NCBI RefSeq assembly: GCF_001426565.1
Contig: NZ_LMFA01000022.1
Span: forward strand, 1,479-65,478
DNA: 64,000 nt
Source: Rhizobium sp. Root482
Lineage (GTDB): Bacteria; Pseudomonadota; Alphaproteobacteria; Rhizobiales; Rhizobiaceae
Reading direction: 5' to 3'
Below the pieces are notes generated by a model, which ran no database searches, was not told the origin of the DNA, and worked only from the letters and a program-made list of their open reading frames with translations. Numbering within the stretch: the first letter of the stretch is position 1; each line of letters opens with the position of its first letter. A program made the translations under genes and the position numbers. This document shows, in pieces, positions 1 to 8,419 of this stretch.

Positions 1-249
1 CTCGACGCCCTCGCGCAAGCGCTCGGCCACGCGGATGCGCAGGCGCTGAAAAAGGTGGTGGCGCAAATCCTGAAGGATGCCGATATCGGCACCTATTTCA
101 GCAAATACGTCAAAAACCCCACCGACATCCTCAAGCATGTCTCGGAAATGATCACGCCGAACCGCTCCGGCAACAATATGCGCAATGTCGATTTTCCGGA
201 TATCGACCTGATCGTCCGCAATACGCTTGAAAACTATATGACGGTCTGA
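1..249 (+). CDS. 3' end of an unrecognised gene (partial)
   Basis: An open frame enters from the left edge and stops at the TGA at 247-249, giving the last 82 residues of a protein. The visible part is hydrophilic and probably helical, with segments such as LKKVVAQILKDADIGTYF and the C-terminal end VRNTLENYMTV. I do not recognise the family, and no catalytic motif is visible. High-GC third positions fit the neighbouring chromosomal genes, so it is probably the real end of the upstream gene. Confidence 0.55.
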   Translation, partial: LDALAQALGHADAQALKKVVAQILKDADIGTYFSKYVKNPTDILKHVSEMITPNRSGNNMRNVDFPDIDLIVRNTLENYMTV

Positions 250-264
250 AATGGGGTGGGGCGT

Positions 265-513
265 CTCGACGCCCTCGCGCAAGCGCTCGGCCACGCGGAT
301 GCGCAGGCGCTGAAAAAGGTGGTGGCGCAAATCCTGAAGGATGCCGATATCGGCACCTATTTCAGCAAATACGTCAAAAACCCCACCGACATCCTCAAGC
401 ATGTCTCGGAAATGATCACGCCGAACCGCTCCGGCAACAATATGCGCAATGTCGATTTTCCGGATATCGACCTGATCGTCCGCAATACGCTTGAAAACTA
501 TATGACGGTCTGA
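265..513 (+). pseudogene. Duplicated 3' gene fragment
   Basis: This is the second copy of the upstream gene's last 82 codons, produced by the tandem duplication. A GTG at 256 could in principle start an 85-residue peptide in the same frame, but there is no convincing ribosome binding site and the first copy already ends in its own stop. It is best treated as a non-functional fragment, or as an assembly duplicate. Confidence 0.7.
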
Positions 514-705
514 AATGGGGTGGGGGCCGCGTCAAGCCGGCCTCGCTTCCTGCGACTCACCAGCCGGGATGGCGCGACCACTCGGTGCGATCCGGAAAAT
601 TTCCGGATTTCGGCCGGCGCGTTTCGGTGAGCCGCCAGGCTGATTTCCCACGTGCTGCGCTTGCCGACATCATAAAGCGATGAAAACACGATATTTTTTA
701 TCAAG

Positions 706-722
706 TTTGGAATCGCTCTAAA
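706..722. promoter_or_regulatory. Candidate Irr box (ICE motif) upstream of bfd-bfr
   Basis: The sequence TTTGGAATCGCTCTAAA is a 7-3-7 imperfect inverted repeat. It differs from the rhizobial iron control element pattern TTTAGAA-N3-TTCTAAA at two arm positions. It lies about 30 bp upstream of a TTGACA -35-like hexamer and about 100 bp upstream of bfd. Irr control of bacterioferritin-type genes is known in alphaproteobacteria; the assignment here is inference from the motif and the target genes. Confidence 0.55.
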
Positions 723-753
723 TTCCGCCCGGATTCCTGGCTCGAATTTTTTG

Positions 754-785
754 TTGACAGCAATTGTCCGCTTTTGCTTTATGAT
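754..785 (+). promoter_or_regulatory. Possible bfd-bfr promoter
   Basis: TTGACA at 754-759 is followed by TATGAT at 780-785. The hexamers are good matches but the spacer is 20 bp, longer than the usual 16-18, so the true -10 may be shifted a few bases left. It lies just upstream of the bfd start. Confidence 0.35.
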
Positions 786-820
786 GAAATTCAGTGCGTT
801 GCGTATCACGGGCAGGCGAG

Positions 821-1132
821 ATGCTGGTTTGTAGCTGCAATTTCATCACCGACAAAGACATCCAGGAAACCATCATCGGACTTCTGGATGAGGATTGCTG
901 GCAGCTGATCGTGCCTGCGAAAGTCTATCACGCCATGGAAAAGCGCGGCCGTTGCTGCGGCTGTTTTCCCAATGTCGTCGACATCATCATCCGCACCACC
1001 GAGCAATATCATGCCGCCCGGCACTCGACGGATGACCAGATATTTGATTTCATGACCCGCCTCAAACACTTCCATGAAGAAAACAGGAGAGCGGACCTTG
1101 AAAGGCGACACAAAAGTCATCGAGCAGCTTAA
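821..1132 (+). CDS. bfd: Bacterioferritin-associated ferredoxin
   Basis: A 103-residue [2Fe-2S] protein that donates electrons to bacterioferritin so that stored ferric iron can be reduced and released. Cluster ligands are visible as C4-x-C6 near the N terminus and C45-x2-C48 in a CCGCFP segment, the Bfd-type arrangement with a longer internal spacing than E. coli Bfd. The start is ATG 821; the upstream in-frame GTG at 794 would add nine residues before the conserved LVCSC segment. The C-terminal tail is charged and extended. The gene overlaps the following bfr by 35 bp, so translational coupling is likely. A candidate Irr box lies upstream, suggesting iron control. Confidence 0.88.
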   Translation: MLVCSCNFITDKDIQETIIGLLDEDCWQLIVPAKVYHAMEKRGRCCGCFPNVVDIIIRTTEQYHAARHSTDDQIFDFMTRLKHFHEENRRADLERRHKSHRAA

Positions 1133-1583
1133 CGAAGCGCTCCATCTCGAACTTGGCGCAGTCAACCAGTACTGGGTCCATTACCGCCTTCTCGACGATT
1201 GGGGCTACACGCTTCTTGCCAAGAAGGAGCGTGCCGAATCGATCGAAGAGATGCACCATGCCGACAAGCTGATCGCGCGTATCATCTTCCTCGAAGGCCA
1301 TCCCAACCTCCAGACGGTGGCGCCGCTCCGGATCGGCCAGAATGTCAAGGAAGTGCTGGAAGCCGATCTTGCCGGCGAACACGATGCCCGCGCGGCCTAC
1401 AAGAGGTCCCGTGACATCTGTCACGACGCCGGCGATTATGTCTCCATGAAGCTGTTCGAAGAACTGCTGATCGACGAGGAAGGCCATATCGACTTCCTCG
1501 AGACTCAGCTTGATCTCTTCAACACGATCGGCGCGGAAAAATACGGCCAGCTCAACGCCGCCCCGGCAAACGAAGCCGAATAG
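1098..1583 (+). CDS. bfr: Bacterioferritin
   Basis: A 161-residue subunit of the 24-mer haem-containing iron storage shell that oxidises Fe(II) and stores the mineral. All signature residues fall at canonical numbers if translation starts at TTG 1098: ferroxidase ligands E18, E51, H54, E94, E127 and H130, and the haem ligand M52. An AGGAGA ribosome binding site at 1085-1090 sits seven bases before that TTG, which decides the start over the upstream ATG at 1074. Length matches the family exactly. It is transcribed with bfd. No anomaly is seen. Confidence 0.95.
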   Translation: MKGDTKVIEQLNEALHLELGAVNQYWVHYRLLDDWGYTLLAKKERAESIEEMHHADKLIARIIFLEGHPNLQTVAPLRIGQNVKEVLEADLAGEHDARAAYKRSRDICHDAGDYVSMKLFEELLIDEEGHIDFLETQLDLFNTIGAEKYGQLNAAPANEAE

Positions 1584-1591
1584 CTCTGTGT

Positions 1592-1612
1592 GGCGCCCGT
1601 TCAGCGGGCGCC
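1592..1612 (+). terminator. Hairpin after bfr
   Basis: GGCGCCCG and CGGGCGCC form a perfect 8-bp stem around a TTCAG loop, nine bases after the bfr stop. There is no clear T tract, so it may act as a weak or Rho-assisted terminator or as a stabilising 3' hairpin. Confidence 0.5.
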
Positions 1613-1781
1613 CCTCCTCGCCGCCGGCATGTCGATCTTTCTGCCGCCGGACAAAGCCGCCCGGGCGTGGTTGCGCCGACGGCCCGGCTATGTCTCCCGG
1701 TGCCGTAGCACCGAATGGTAATTTCTCTCCCCGACCTTCCTCTTCGATCAGCCATCTGGCCCGGCCAGTAGGGACCCAAAG

Positions 1782-1801
1782 CGTGTTCCCGCGGGAACAC
1801 G
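1782..1801. promoter_or_regulatory. 20-bp perfect palindrome, candidate operator
   Basis: The sequence CGTGTTCCCGCGGGAACACG is its own reverse complement over all 20 bases. It lies 255 bp upstream of the RTX gene start, in a gene-free stretch. A dimeric repressor site is the simplest reading; which regulator binds cannot be told. Confidence 0.4.
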
Positions 1802-2055
1802 AGAACGCTTGCGCCTGCCGATATATCCTTCGCATGCAGGGATCGGACAACGGTCCTGCTCGTAGAAACAGACCTCGCAAGAGCGGTCGATCGGGAGGAG
1901 CCGACGAGGCAATCCAGCGCCCAGGCTGACACACTTCCCCACCTATCCCGCCCATAGGGCGAAGACCTCAATCCGGAAAACGACAGGCTTCGACACGACC
2001 GCCGCGGCGGCGATCGGACAATTGCGTGTTTTCCACCGATCATCAGGAGATGAGA

Positions 2056-5000
2056 ATGGCATATATTACAGGAACAGCGGGCAATGACATATTGCGGGGC
2101 AATGATCTCGAAGGGGATTTCATCATGGGCCTTGCCGGCCTGGACTCGATCGTCGGCGGCATGGGCTCGGACTTCATCCAGGCCGGAGAAGGCAATGATA
2201 CGGTCTCGGGATCCTTCCAGAACGATTTTATGTTCGGCGAGGATGGCAACGACACGCTGAAGGGAAACAGCGGCAATGACCAGATCGACGGCGGCGCCGG
2301 CAAGGACATAATGAGCGGCGGCAGCGGCCGCGACACGATCGCGGTCGGGGATTCCACCATTGCATCCGGCGATACGGTCGACGGCGGCTCCGGCACCGAC
2401 CAGCTGTCCGTCGATTATTCGGCGGCGACTGCCAAGCTCAATTTCACCGTCAAGGACTGGATCGCGCCGCAGACGCTGACGGGCGGAATCAAGGTCACCA
2501 ATGTCGAATCCTTCGCCATTACAGGCACCGATTTCAGCGATACGATCACCGGCGGCAATTATGACGATTTCTTCCAGGGCGGCGCCGGCAATGACATCCT
2601 GTCCGGCGGGCGCGGCTATGACGTGCTCATCGGCGGCGCCGGCACGGATACGCTAAGGGGCGGCTATGGTACCGACACGCTGCTCGGCGATATCGGCAAC
2701 GACACGCTCTATGGAGACCAGGGCCTGGATCTGCTGTTCGGCGGCGATGGCAATGACAAGCTCTACGGCGGCGAAGGCGGCGACATCCTCAACGGTGACG
2801 ATGGCGACGACTATCTCTCGGGCAGCCATGGCGACGACATGATGTCAGGCGGTGCTGGCAATGACACGTTGAATGGCCATGCCGATGGTGACTGGATCGA
2901 TGGTGGCACTGGCAACGACATCATCGACGGTGGCTCCGGCAATGATACCATCTCTTATACATTTGGAGAGGGGAAGGACACGATCACCGACACGAGCGGC
3001 AGCGATCGCCTGGTGCTGCGCAACTTCACCGGCAACTTCACCGCCAAGGCGGCGACCGAGGTCAACACGCTTTCGGGCGGCACCACCTTTCAGGGCATGG
3101 ATCACTATACGATCTACGCGACCGGCAGCGGTGCCAACAAGATCACCACCGGCACCGGCGATGACATCGTCCATGCCGAGGGTGGCGATGACTGGATCTC
3201 CGCCGGCGCGGGCAACGATTTGATCGAGACCGGGCTGGGCAAGGACAAGGCCTATGGCGGCAGCGGCAATGATTATATCGGCCTCGGCGACGGTGGCGCC
3301 GACTATGCCGATGGTGGCAGCGGCACGGACACCGTCATGGTCGATCGCCGCTCGCTGACGGCCGCCCAGACCTTCTCCGTGAGCAGCACCACGGCAACGC
3401 TGACGGATGGCACGAGCCTCAAGAATTTCGAGCATTACGTCGCCATGTTCGGCAAGGGCAACGATGTCGTCAAATCCGTCGGCTCGGCGCAAAGCGTCGA
3501 ATTCTACGGTTATGACGGCAACGACACCCTCATCGGCACCGCCGGATCCGATGTCCTCGACGGCGGCAAGGGCAACGACGTGTTGAGCGCGGGCGCCGGT
3601 TCAGACTGGATCTACGACAATGATGGCGGCACCAACAAGATCACTGCCGGCGACGGCAACGATGTCGTCAAGGTCGGGGATGGCTATTCCGGCGGCGTCC
3701 TCATCGGCCATAATACGGTCGATCTGGGAACCGGCAATGACAGCTTCTACCGCAGCGCCTCGACCGGCAAGCTTAATCTCCAGGGCGGCACCGGCACCGA
3801 TTTCGCCTCGATCGATTTCAGCAAATATACTGATGGTATCACCTTCAAGCTTTCCTCCAGCGTGACCACCACCAATGCGCCGGTCGTGGTCAACAATGTC
3901 GAGCGGATCGCGCTTACTGGCGGCAGCGGCAACGACGTCTTCACGGGCGGCAGTCTCAATGATGATCTGCGCGGCGGCAAGGGCAATGACACGCTCACCG
4001 GCGGCGGCGGCAATGATTTCATCTCCGGCGATCTCGGCAGCGATCTGTTGAAGGGCGGCGCCGGCGACGACATCATCTATGGCGACGGCTATGGCCTGAC
4101 AGGCGGCAAGGATCGGATCTACGGCGAGGACGGCAACGATATAGCCTATCTCGGCATTGGCGACCGCGCCGATGGCGGCACCGGCACCGACCGGGTGAGC
4201 CTTGATGTCTCCGAACAGAGCAAGGATATCGGCTTCACCTTTTCCACCGGCACCGTCAACGTCGACTCGGTAACCTGGTTCAAAGCCTTCGAAGCGCTCG
4301 ACTATTCCGGCAGCAAGGGCAAGGATACCGTCACCGGCGGCAGCCTTAACGACAATCTCGAGGGCAATGCCGGCAATGATATCCTGCGCGGCGCCGACGG
4401 CAATGACAGCCTGTGGGACGGCGCGGGAAGCGACCAGTTGTTCGGCGATGCCGGCAATGACAGGCTTACCCGCACCGACGCGACCGGCAAGGATGTCTTC
4501 GACGGCGGCACTGGTACGGACACGCTTGCCTTCAGCGAAGGTTCGACCTCCGTCGTGCTCGACCTGATGACCCAGAGCAAGAACAAGGGGCTGGCGCTGG
4601 GGCTGACGGTGAAGAACTTCGAGATCATCGAAGGCAGCGCCAATGATGACGACATCCGCGGCGATGCCAAGGCCAATATGCTGAAGGGTGGCGATGCCGA
4701 CGACATTCTCGATGGGCGCGACGGCAACGACACGCTCGTCGGCGGTGCCGGCGACGACTGGCTGACCGGCGGCAAGGGCAATGACAAGTTCGTCTTCGAC
4801 CTGGACGGGCGGGGCGACGACGGCGACGTCATCACCGACTTCACCCGCGGCCAGGACAAGCTTGTCATCGACCGCAGCGACTACGGCATCAGTGCCGGGG
4901 ATTCGACCGTGACCCTGGTCGTGGGCGCCGATCCGGTGGCAACGAGCAGCAAGGGCACCTTCCTGTTCGAAAGCGACAATGGCCGCTTGTGGTTCGACGC

Positions 5001-5091
5001 CGATGGCAAGGGAACCGATGCAGATCTCGAACTCGTCGCCATCCTGCAGAACGTGACGACGCTCTCGACCAGCGATTTCGCCTTTGCCTAG
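2056..5091 (+). CDS. Large RTX (haemolysin-type calcium-binding repeat) protein
   Basis: A 1011-residue acidic protein built almost entirely of glycine/aspartate-rich nonapeptide repeats of the GGxGxDxLx type. Repeat blocks start within the first 15 residues and alternate with about eight beta-rich spacer segments. Such repeats fold into calcium-loaded parallel beta rolls. The last 100 residues, with DVITDFTRGQDKLVID and a final FAFA, resemble the serralysin-type C-terminal secretion region, so type I secretion to the cell surface or medium is inferred. No signal peptide and no enzymatic domain is visible, and no ABC exporter/adaptor genes lie in the window. The start is ATG 2056 after CAGGAGATGAGA. 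The function may be adhesion, matrix or surface layer; this is not determined. Confidence 0.88.
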   Translation: MAYITGTAGNDILRGNDLEGDFIMGLAGLDSIVGGMGSDFIQAGEGNDTVSGSFQNDFMFGEDGNDTLKGNSGNDQIDGGAGKDIMSGGSGRDTIAVGDSTIASGDTVDGGSGTDQLSVDYSAATAKLNFTVKDWIAPQTLTGGIKVTNVESFAITGTDFSDTITGGNYDDFFQGGAGNDILSGGRGYDVLIGGAGTDTLRGGYGTDTLLGDIGNDTLYGDQGLDLLFGGDGNDKLYGGEGGDILNGDDGDDYLSGSHGDDMMSGGAGNDTLNGHADGDWIDGGTGNDIIDGGSGNDTISYTFGEGKDTITDTSGSDRLVLRNFTGNFTAKAATEVNTLSGGTTFQGMDHYTIYATGSGANKITTGTGDDIVHAEGGDDWISAGAGNDLIETGLGKDKAYGGSGNDYIGLGDGGADYADGGSGTDTVMVDRRSLTAAQTFSVSSTTATLTDGTSLKNFEHYVAMFGKGNDVVKSVGSAQSVEFYGYDGNDTLIGTAGSDVLDGGKGNDVLSAGAGSDWIYDNDGGTNKITAGDGNDVVKVGDGYSGGVLIGHNTVDLGTGNDSFYRSASTGKLNLQGGTGTDFASIDFSKYTDGITFKLSSSVTTTNAPVVVNNVERIALTGGSGNDVFTGGSLNDDLRGGKGNDTLTGGGGNDFISGDLGSDLLKGGAGDDIIYGDGYGLTGGKDRIYGEDGNDIAYLGIGDRADGGTGTDRVSLDVSEQSKDIGFTFSTGTVNVDSVTWFKAFEALDYSGSKGKDTVTGGSLNDNLEGNAGNDILRGADGNDSLWDGAGSDQLFGDAGNDRLTRTDATGKDVFDGGTGTDTLAFSEGSTSVVLDLMTQSKNKGLALGLTVKNFEIIEGSANDDDIRGDAKANMLKGGDADDILDGRDGNDTLVGGAGDDWLTGGKGNDKFVFDLDGRGDDGDVITDFTRGQDKLVIDRSDYGISAGDSTVTLVVGADPVATSSKGTFLFESDNGRLWFDADGKGTDADLELVAILQNVTTLSTSDFAFA

Positions 5092-5112
5092 AAGCGTTTC
5101 ACTGACATGAAA

Positions 5113-5142
5113 GGCATCCGCTCCGGGGACGGGGCGGATGCC
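5113..5142. terminator. Bidirectional hairpin between RTX gene and rppH
   Basis: GGCATCCGC pairs with GCGGATGCC around a short GC-rich loop in the 92-bp gap between these convergent genes. It probably terminates both transcripts. No strong T tract is present on either side. Confidence 0.6.
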
Positions 5143-5183
5143 GCATGGTGAGGGCTGGGGTGTGGGCGGAGATTTGTGCTGCT

Positions 5184-5711
5184 CTACTCCGCCAGATGGG
5201 CGAAGGTTGTGATGACTTTTTCGTAGGCGTCGCGCTTGAAGGTGACGATCAGGCCGGGCAGGTCGTGCATGGGCTTCCAGGCCCATTGGTCGAATTCCGG
5301 TTCATGGCCGCCGGGGGGCGGGTTGATGGCGATTTCGGACTCGTCGCCATCGAAGCGGAAGGCGAACCAGCGCTGGGTCTGGCCGCGATACCGGCCCTTG
5401 AGGCCGATGCCGAGAAGATGGGCCGGCAGGTCATAGTTGATCCAGTCGGGCGCCTCTGCCAGCAGCGAAACCGAGGTCATGCCGGTTTCCTCGTAAAGCT
5501 CGCGATAGGCGGCCTTCAGCGGGTCCTCGCCCTTGTCGATGCCACCCTGCGGCATCTGCCAGAGCTGGGCGGACCCGTCATATTCGGAATTGCCGAGCGG
5601 GATGCGGCGACCGGCCCAGACGAGGCCCTTACGGTTGAGAACCATGATGCCGACGCAGGGACGATAGGGCAGGTCCTCCGCCTTCACAGGTTCGCGTTTG
5701 TCCTTGCTCAT
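5184..5711 (-). CDS. rppH: RNA pyrophosphohydrolase RppH
   Basis: A 175-residue Nudix hydrolase that removes pyrophosphate from the 5' triphosphate end of transcripts and so triggers RNase E-dependent mRNA decay in the cytoplasm. The Nudix box G-x5-E-x7-RELYEETG spans residues 56-78. The N-terminal [21 protein letters not shown] segment and the WQMPQGG motif are typical of RppH/IalA. The start is taken at ATG 5711 (MSKDKREP) because GGAAGGGG lies just upstream; an in-frame start at 5738 would add nine residues. It follows the divergent polysaccharide deacetylase gene in the same direction across a short gap, matching rhizobial gene order. Confidence 0.93.
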   Translation of the reverse strand: MSKDKREPVKAEDLPYRPCVGIMVLNRKGLVWAGRRIPLGNSEYDGSAQLWQMPQGGIDKGEDPLKAAYRELYEETGMTSVSLLAEAPDWINYDLPAHLLGIGLKGRYRGQTQRWFAFRFDGDESEIAINPPPGGHEPEFDQWAWKPMHDLPGLIVTFKRDAYEKVITTFAHLAE

Positions 5712-5781
5712 TTCATCCCCTTCCAGCGGTTCGTCCATAGGAATGCCCGCGATGTTCGCACCGCATCCCAGCGGTCATAGG

Positions 5782-6978
5782 CTATTGTTGTTGCGGATCC
5801 TTGACGAGCGCCGAGACGCCGACGAATTCGATGCCGCGGGCGCCGGCTTCGTCCATCCAGCGGGCAATCGCCTCGACGCTTTCATCGAAGGCCGAGGCGA
5901 CGCCGATCGCCGCGCCGTTTCGCCGGGCAACGCGTTCGAGATCGTCGAGCTTCTTGAGGATCGCGGTCCTGTCGATTTCAGTGTCGATGACCATGTCGGC
6001 AAAGCCATGGGGAACGCCGATCGTATCGGCGAGCGTGCCGGTCAGGGATTGCGCCGAGGTGCCGTCGTCGAGGAACAGGAGGCCGCGCCGGCCAAGATCG
6101 CGCATCACCGGCTCCAGCGCATCGGCATCGGAGAGGAAGCGGCCGCCGAGAAAATTCATGATGCCGGTATAATTGGTAATGCTGGCAAGCGAGGAATGCA
6201 GCTCCGACAGGTTCTTTTCGGCGCTCACGTCGACGCGCAGCGTGTGCGGGCCGGGATCATTATCCGGATAATCGAACGGCTCGAACGGTACCTGAAGCAG
6301 GATTTCATGGCCGGAGCGCCGGGCTTCCTGCATCCAGCGCTGCAGGCTGTTGCCGCTGGCGGCAAACGCCATCGTGACCTCCGGCGACAATTGGCGCAGC
6401 GCATTCTGCGTGCCGGTCTGGCTAAGGCCGAGCCCGCCCACAACGAGCGCGATCCGGGTGCCGCGCGTGCCCGACCAGGGCCGCGCATACTGGTCCATCG
6501 GCCGCAATCCGTCAGGCCCGACGATCGGCAGCCGCCCTTCGGGGCTGTCCTCCAGCAGGGCGTCGTTGGGAAAGGCGGCGACCCGCAGGTCCTGCCCCTT
6601 GGTGCGGCCGACCTCGATAAAGGCCGGGCCGTCGCCGGAGCGCCGGCGGGGCGAGAATTTGGTGACGACCGAGCCGTCATTGGTCAGCGTTTCCTCGACA
6701 TGGGCGCCGGAAAGCCCGCCGCTTGTCGGCGGCTTGCGTAGGGTGCCGGCGTCCGCCGCCGTGGTTTCTGCTTTTTGCGGGGTATCGGCCGCAATTTCGG
6801 TTTCCGGCGTCGTCTCGATCAGGCCTGTTGGCCTGAGCGCGATCCAGGCAGACCCGCCGACAAGCGCGATCACGGCAAGGCCAATGGCGGCCCGGCCGAG
6901 CGACAAGCCCGGTTTGTCTGTTTTCGAGGAGCGCGCCTTGCGGTTCTGACCAAGAGGAGCGTTGAGATCTGTTCCCAA
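5782..6978 (-). CDS. Divergent polysaccharide deacetylase family protein
   Basis: About 398 residues with a membrane anchor near residues 30-50 (AIGLAVIALVGGSAWIAL), a low-complexity linker, and a C-terminal divergent polysaccharide deacetylase domain (DUF610 type). That domain starts around IALVVGGLGLSQTGTQNAL and continues through EILLQVPFEPFDYPDNDPG. The family has the deacetylase fold, but activity is not established. It is probably periplasmic and inner-membrane anchored. The start is uncertain: TTG 6978 gives MGTDLNAPLGQNRK, the N terminus I expect for rhizobial homologues, while TTG 7023 adds 15 residues. It sits between ctpA and rppH in one strand-consistent block, so a cell-envelope role is plausible. 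Confidence 0.82.
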   Translation of the reverse strand: MGTDLNAPLGQNRKARSSKTDKPGLSLGRAAIGLAVIALVGGSAWIALRPTGLIETTPETEIAADTPQKAETTAADAGTLRKPPTSGGLSGAHVEETLTNDGSVVTKFSPRRRSGDGPAFIEVGRTKGQDLRVAAFPNDALLEDSPEGRLPIVGPDGLRPMDQYARPWSGTRGTRIALVVGGLGLSQTGTQNALRQLSPEVTMAFAASGNSLQRWMQEARRSGHEILLQVPFEPFDYPDNDPGPHTLRVDVSAEKNLSELHSSLASITNYTGIMNFLGGRFLSDADALEPVMRDLGRRGLLFLDDGTSAQSLTGTLADTIGVPHGFADMVIDTEIDRTAILKKLDDLERVARRNGAAIGVASAFDESVEAIARWMDEAGARGIEFVGVSALVKDPQQQ

Positions 6979-7041
6979 GGGGGCCTCTGCCGACCGGTGT
7001 TGTGGGGAAGGGGTCCCCGGCAACGTGCCGGGGAAGATAAC

Positions 7042-7067
7042 CGCCGCCCGGGTGGAACCGGGCGGCG
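7042..7067. terminator. GC-rich hairpin after ctpA
   Basis: CGCCGCCCGG and CCGGGCGGCG form a perfect 10-bp stem with a 6-base loop, 30 bp downstream of the ctpA stop on the minus strand. There is only a weak T-containing tail, so it may attenuate rather than stop read-through into the deacetylase gene. Confidence 0.5.
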
Positions 7068-7096
7068 TTAACAGGATCGCGCCAAAGCGATGATGC

Positions 7097-8419
7097 CTAC
7101 TGTTTCAGCTCGGCCTTTTCCGGATTGGCCGGGAAGGCCGGATCGGTCTTCTTGCCGCGCAGAAGGTCGAGCGCATAGTTCAACTGCAGGTCGTCCTTGG
7201 CTTCCGGCGGGACATAGGCGATCGAGCCGGAGCCCTCTTCCGTCTCGCTCTGGCCCTGGATATGGCCGCGCAGGCTGGATTCGCTGGTGGCTTCGACCTT
7301 GCCGAGCAATTCCGGCGGCAGCGGCTGCTCGACCTTGATATCCGGCGAGATACCGGTGCCCTGGATCGATTTGCCCGACGGCGTGTAGTAGAGCGCGGTT
7401 GTCAGGCGCAGTGCCCCTGCTTCGCCGAGCGGGATGATGGTCTGCACCGAGCCCTTGCCGAAGGACCGCGTGCCGAGAACCGTGGCGCGCTTCAGATCCT
7501 GCAGGGCGCCGGCGACGATTTCGGAGGCCGAGGCCGAGCCGCCATTGACGAGCACGACAACCGGCTTGCCATCCGTGAGGTCGCCTGCCGTGGCATTGAA
7601 GCGGCGCGTCTCGTCGGCATTGCGGCCGCGCGTCGAAACCACCTCGCCGCGCTCCAGGAAAGCGTCGGAAACGTTGATCGCCTGATCGAGAAGGCCGCCC
7701 GGGTTGAGGCGCAGGTCGAGGACATAGCCCTTCAGCTTGTCGGCGGGAACCTCGGCCTTGATCTTCTCGATGCCGGCCTTCAGGTCGTCATAGGTCTTTT
7801 CGGTGAAGGAAATCACCCTCAGATAGCCGACATCGTCTTCCGTGCGGAACTTGACGGCGCGGACGGCGATGATGTCGCGGACGATCGTTATCTCGATCGG
7901 CTTCTCGGCGCCCTTGCGCAGGATGGTCAGCTTGATCGACTTGCCGACCGGGCCGCGCATCTTGTCGACGGCTTCCTCGAGCTTGAGGCCGCGCACGTCC
8001 TGGCCGTCGATCTTGGAAATGAAGTCGCCGGCGAGCACGCCGGCCTTGGCGGCGGGCGTATCGTCGATCGGGCTCGTCACCTTGACCAGCTCGTCTTCCA
8101 TGGTGACCTCGATGCCGAGACCGCCGAATTCGCCCTTCGTCTGGGTGCGCATGTCTTCCGCATCGGTGGAATTCATGTAGCTGGAATGGGGATCGAGCGA
8201 GGAGAGCATGCCGTTGATGGCATTCTCGATCAGCTTGTCATCCTGCGGCGGCGTCACATATTGCGCGCGCACCCGCTCGAACACATCGCCGAAGATCGAC
8301 AATTCGCGATAGGTCGACGCATTGGCCGCAACGGCCGGGACCGAGGCGGAATAAACAACGCCCATGGCGGTGGCACCCATCAGCGCCCCGACCAGAACAA
8401 GTGAAGCCCTACGAATCAT
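7097..8419 (-). CDS. ctpA: Carboxy-terminal processing protease CtpA
   Basis: A 440-residue S41 serine protease that cleaves periplasmic proteins near their C termini, often those controlling murein hydrolases. An N-terminal signal or anchor (SLVLVGALMGATAMGVVYSASVP) is followed by a PDZ domain (GLGIEVTMEDELVKVTSPIDDTP region) and the catalytic S41 domain. The Ser-Lys dyad is seen as Ser in NGGSASASE and Lys in SFGKGSVQT. The start is ATG 8419 after GGAAAGG. It overlaps the upstream M23 peptidase gene by 11 bp, so the two are co-translated. This pairing supports a joint role in peptidoglycan remodelling. Confidence 0.94.
   Translation of the reverse strand: MIRRASLVLVGALMGATAMGVVYSASVPAVAANASTYRELSIFGDVFERVRAQYVTPPQDDKLIENAINGMLSSLDPHSSYMNSTDAEDMRTQTKGEFGGLGIEVTMEDELVKVTSPIDDTPAAKAGVLAGDFISKIDGQDVRGLKLEEAVDKMRGPVGKSIKLTILRKGAEKPIEITIVRDIIAVRAVKFRTEDDVGYLRVISFTEKTYDDLKAGIEKIKAEVPADKLKGYVLDLRLNPGGLLDQAINVSDAFLERGEVVSTRGRNADETRRFNATAGDLTDGKPVVVLVNGGSASASEIVAGALQDLKRATVLGTRSFGKGSVQTIIPLGEAGALRLTTALYYTPSGKSIQGTGISPDIKVEQPLPPELLGKVEATSESSLRGHIQGQSETEEGSGSIAYVPPEAKDDLQLNYALDLLRGKKTDPAFPANPEKAELKQ

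Larger units (their letters stand above)
1..525. repeat. Exact tandem duplication, 264-bp period
   Basis: Bases 1-261 are repeated without a mismatch at 265-525, with three extra bases (262-264) between the copies. The unit may extend left of the window. It contains the last 82 codons plus stop of an unrecognised gene and the 12 bases after the stop. It is either a recent tandem duplication or an assembly artefact; two other exact duplications near 29.4-30.1 kb make the second option plausible. Confidence 0.95.
1584..2055. other. Intergenic region between bfr and the RTX gene
   Basis: About 470 bp without a convincing gene; the open frames here lack ribosome binding sites and resemble no family I know. 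It holds the bfr 3' hairpin, a 20-bp perfect palindrome at 1782-1801, and the AGGAG ribosome binding site of the RTX gene just before 2056. No clear sigma-70 promoter is visible. Confidence 0.6.

Noticed and set aside
2150-4800. Regularly spaced short repeats resembling an array
   Set aside because: The repeats are 27-bp coding units of RTX nonapeptides in one frame, not CRISPR repeats with unique spacers.
3601-5286. Minus-strand open frame of 561 codons opposite the RTX gene
   Set aside because: It mirrors the repetitive GGxGxD coding, is Ala/Val/Ile-rich without a family match, has no ribosome binding site, and overlaps rppH. It is an antisense artefact of high-GC repeats.
5698-8404. Long plus-strand frames opposite the deacetylase and ctpA genes
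   Set aside because: The opposite strand carries complete known families with start signals; these frames only reflect GC-rich codon bias.
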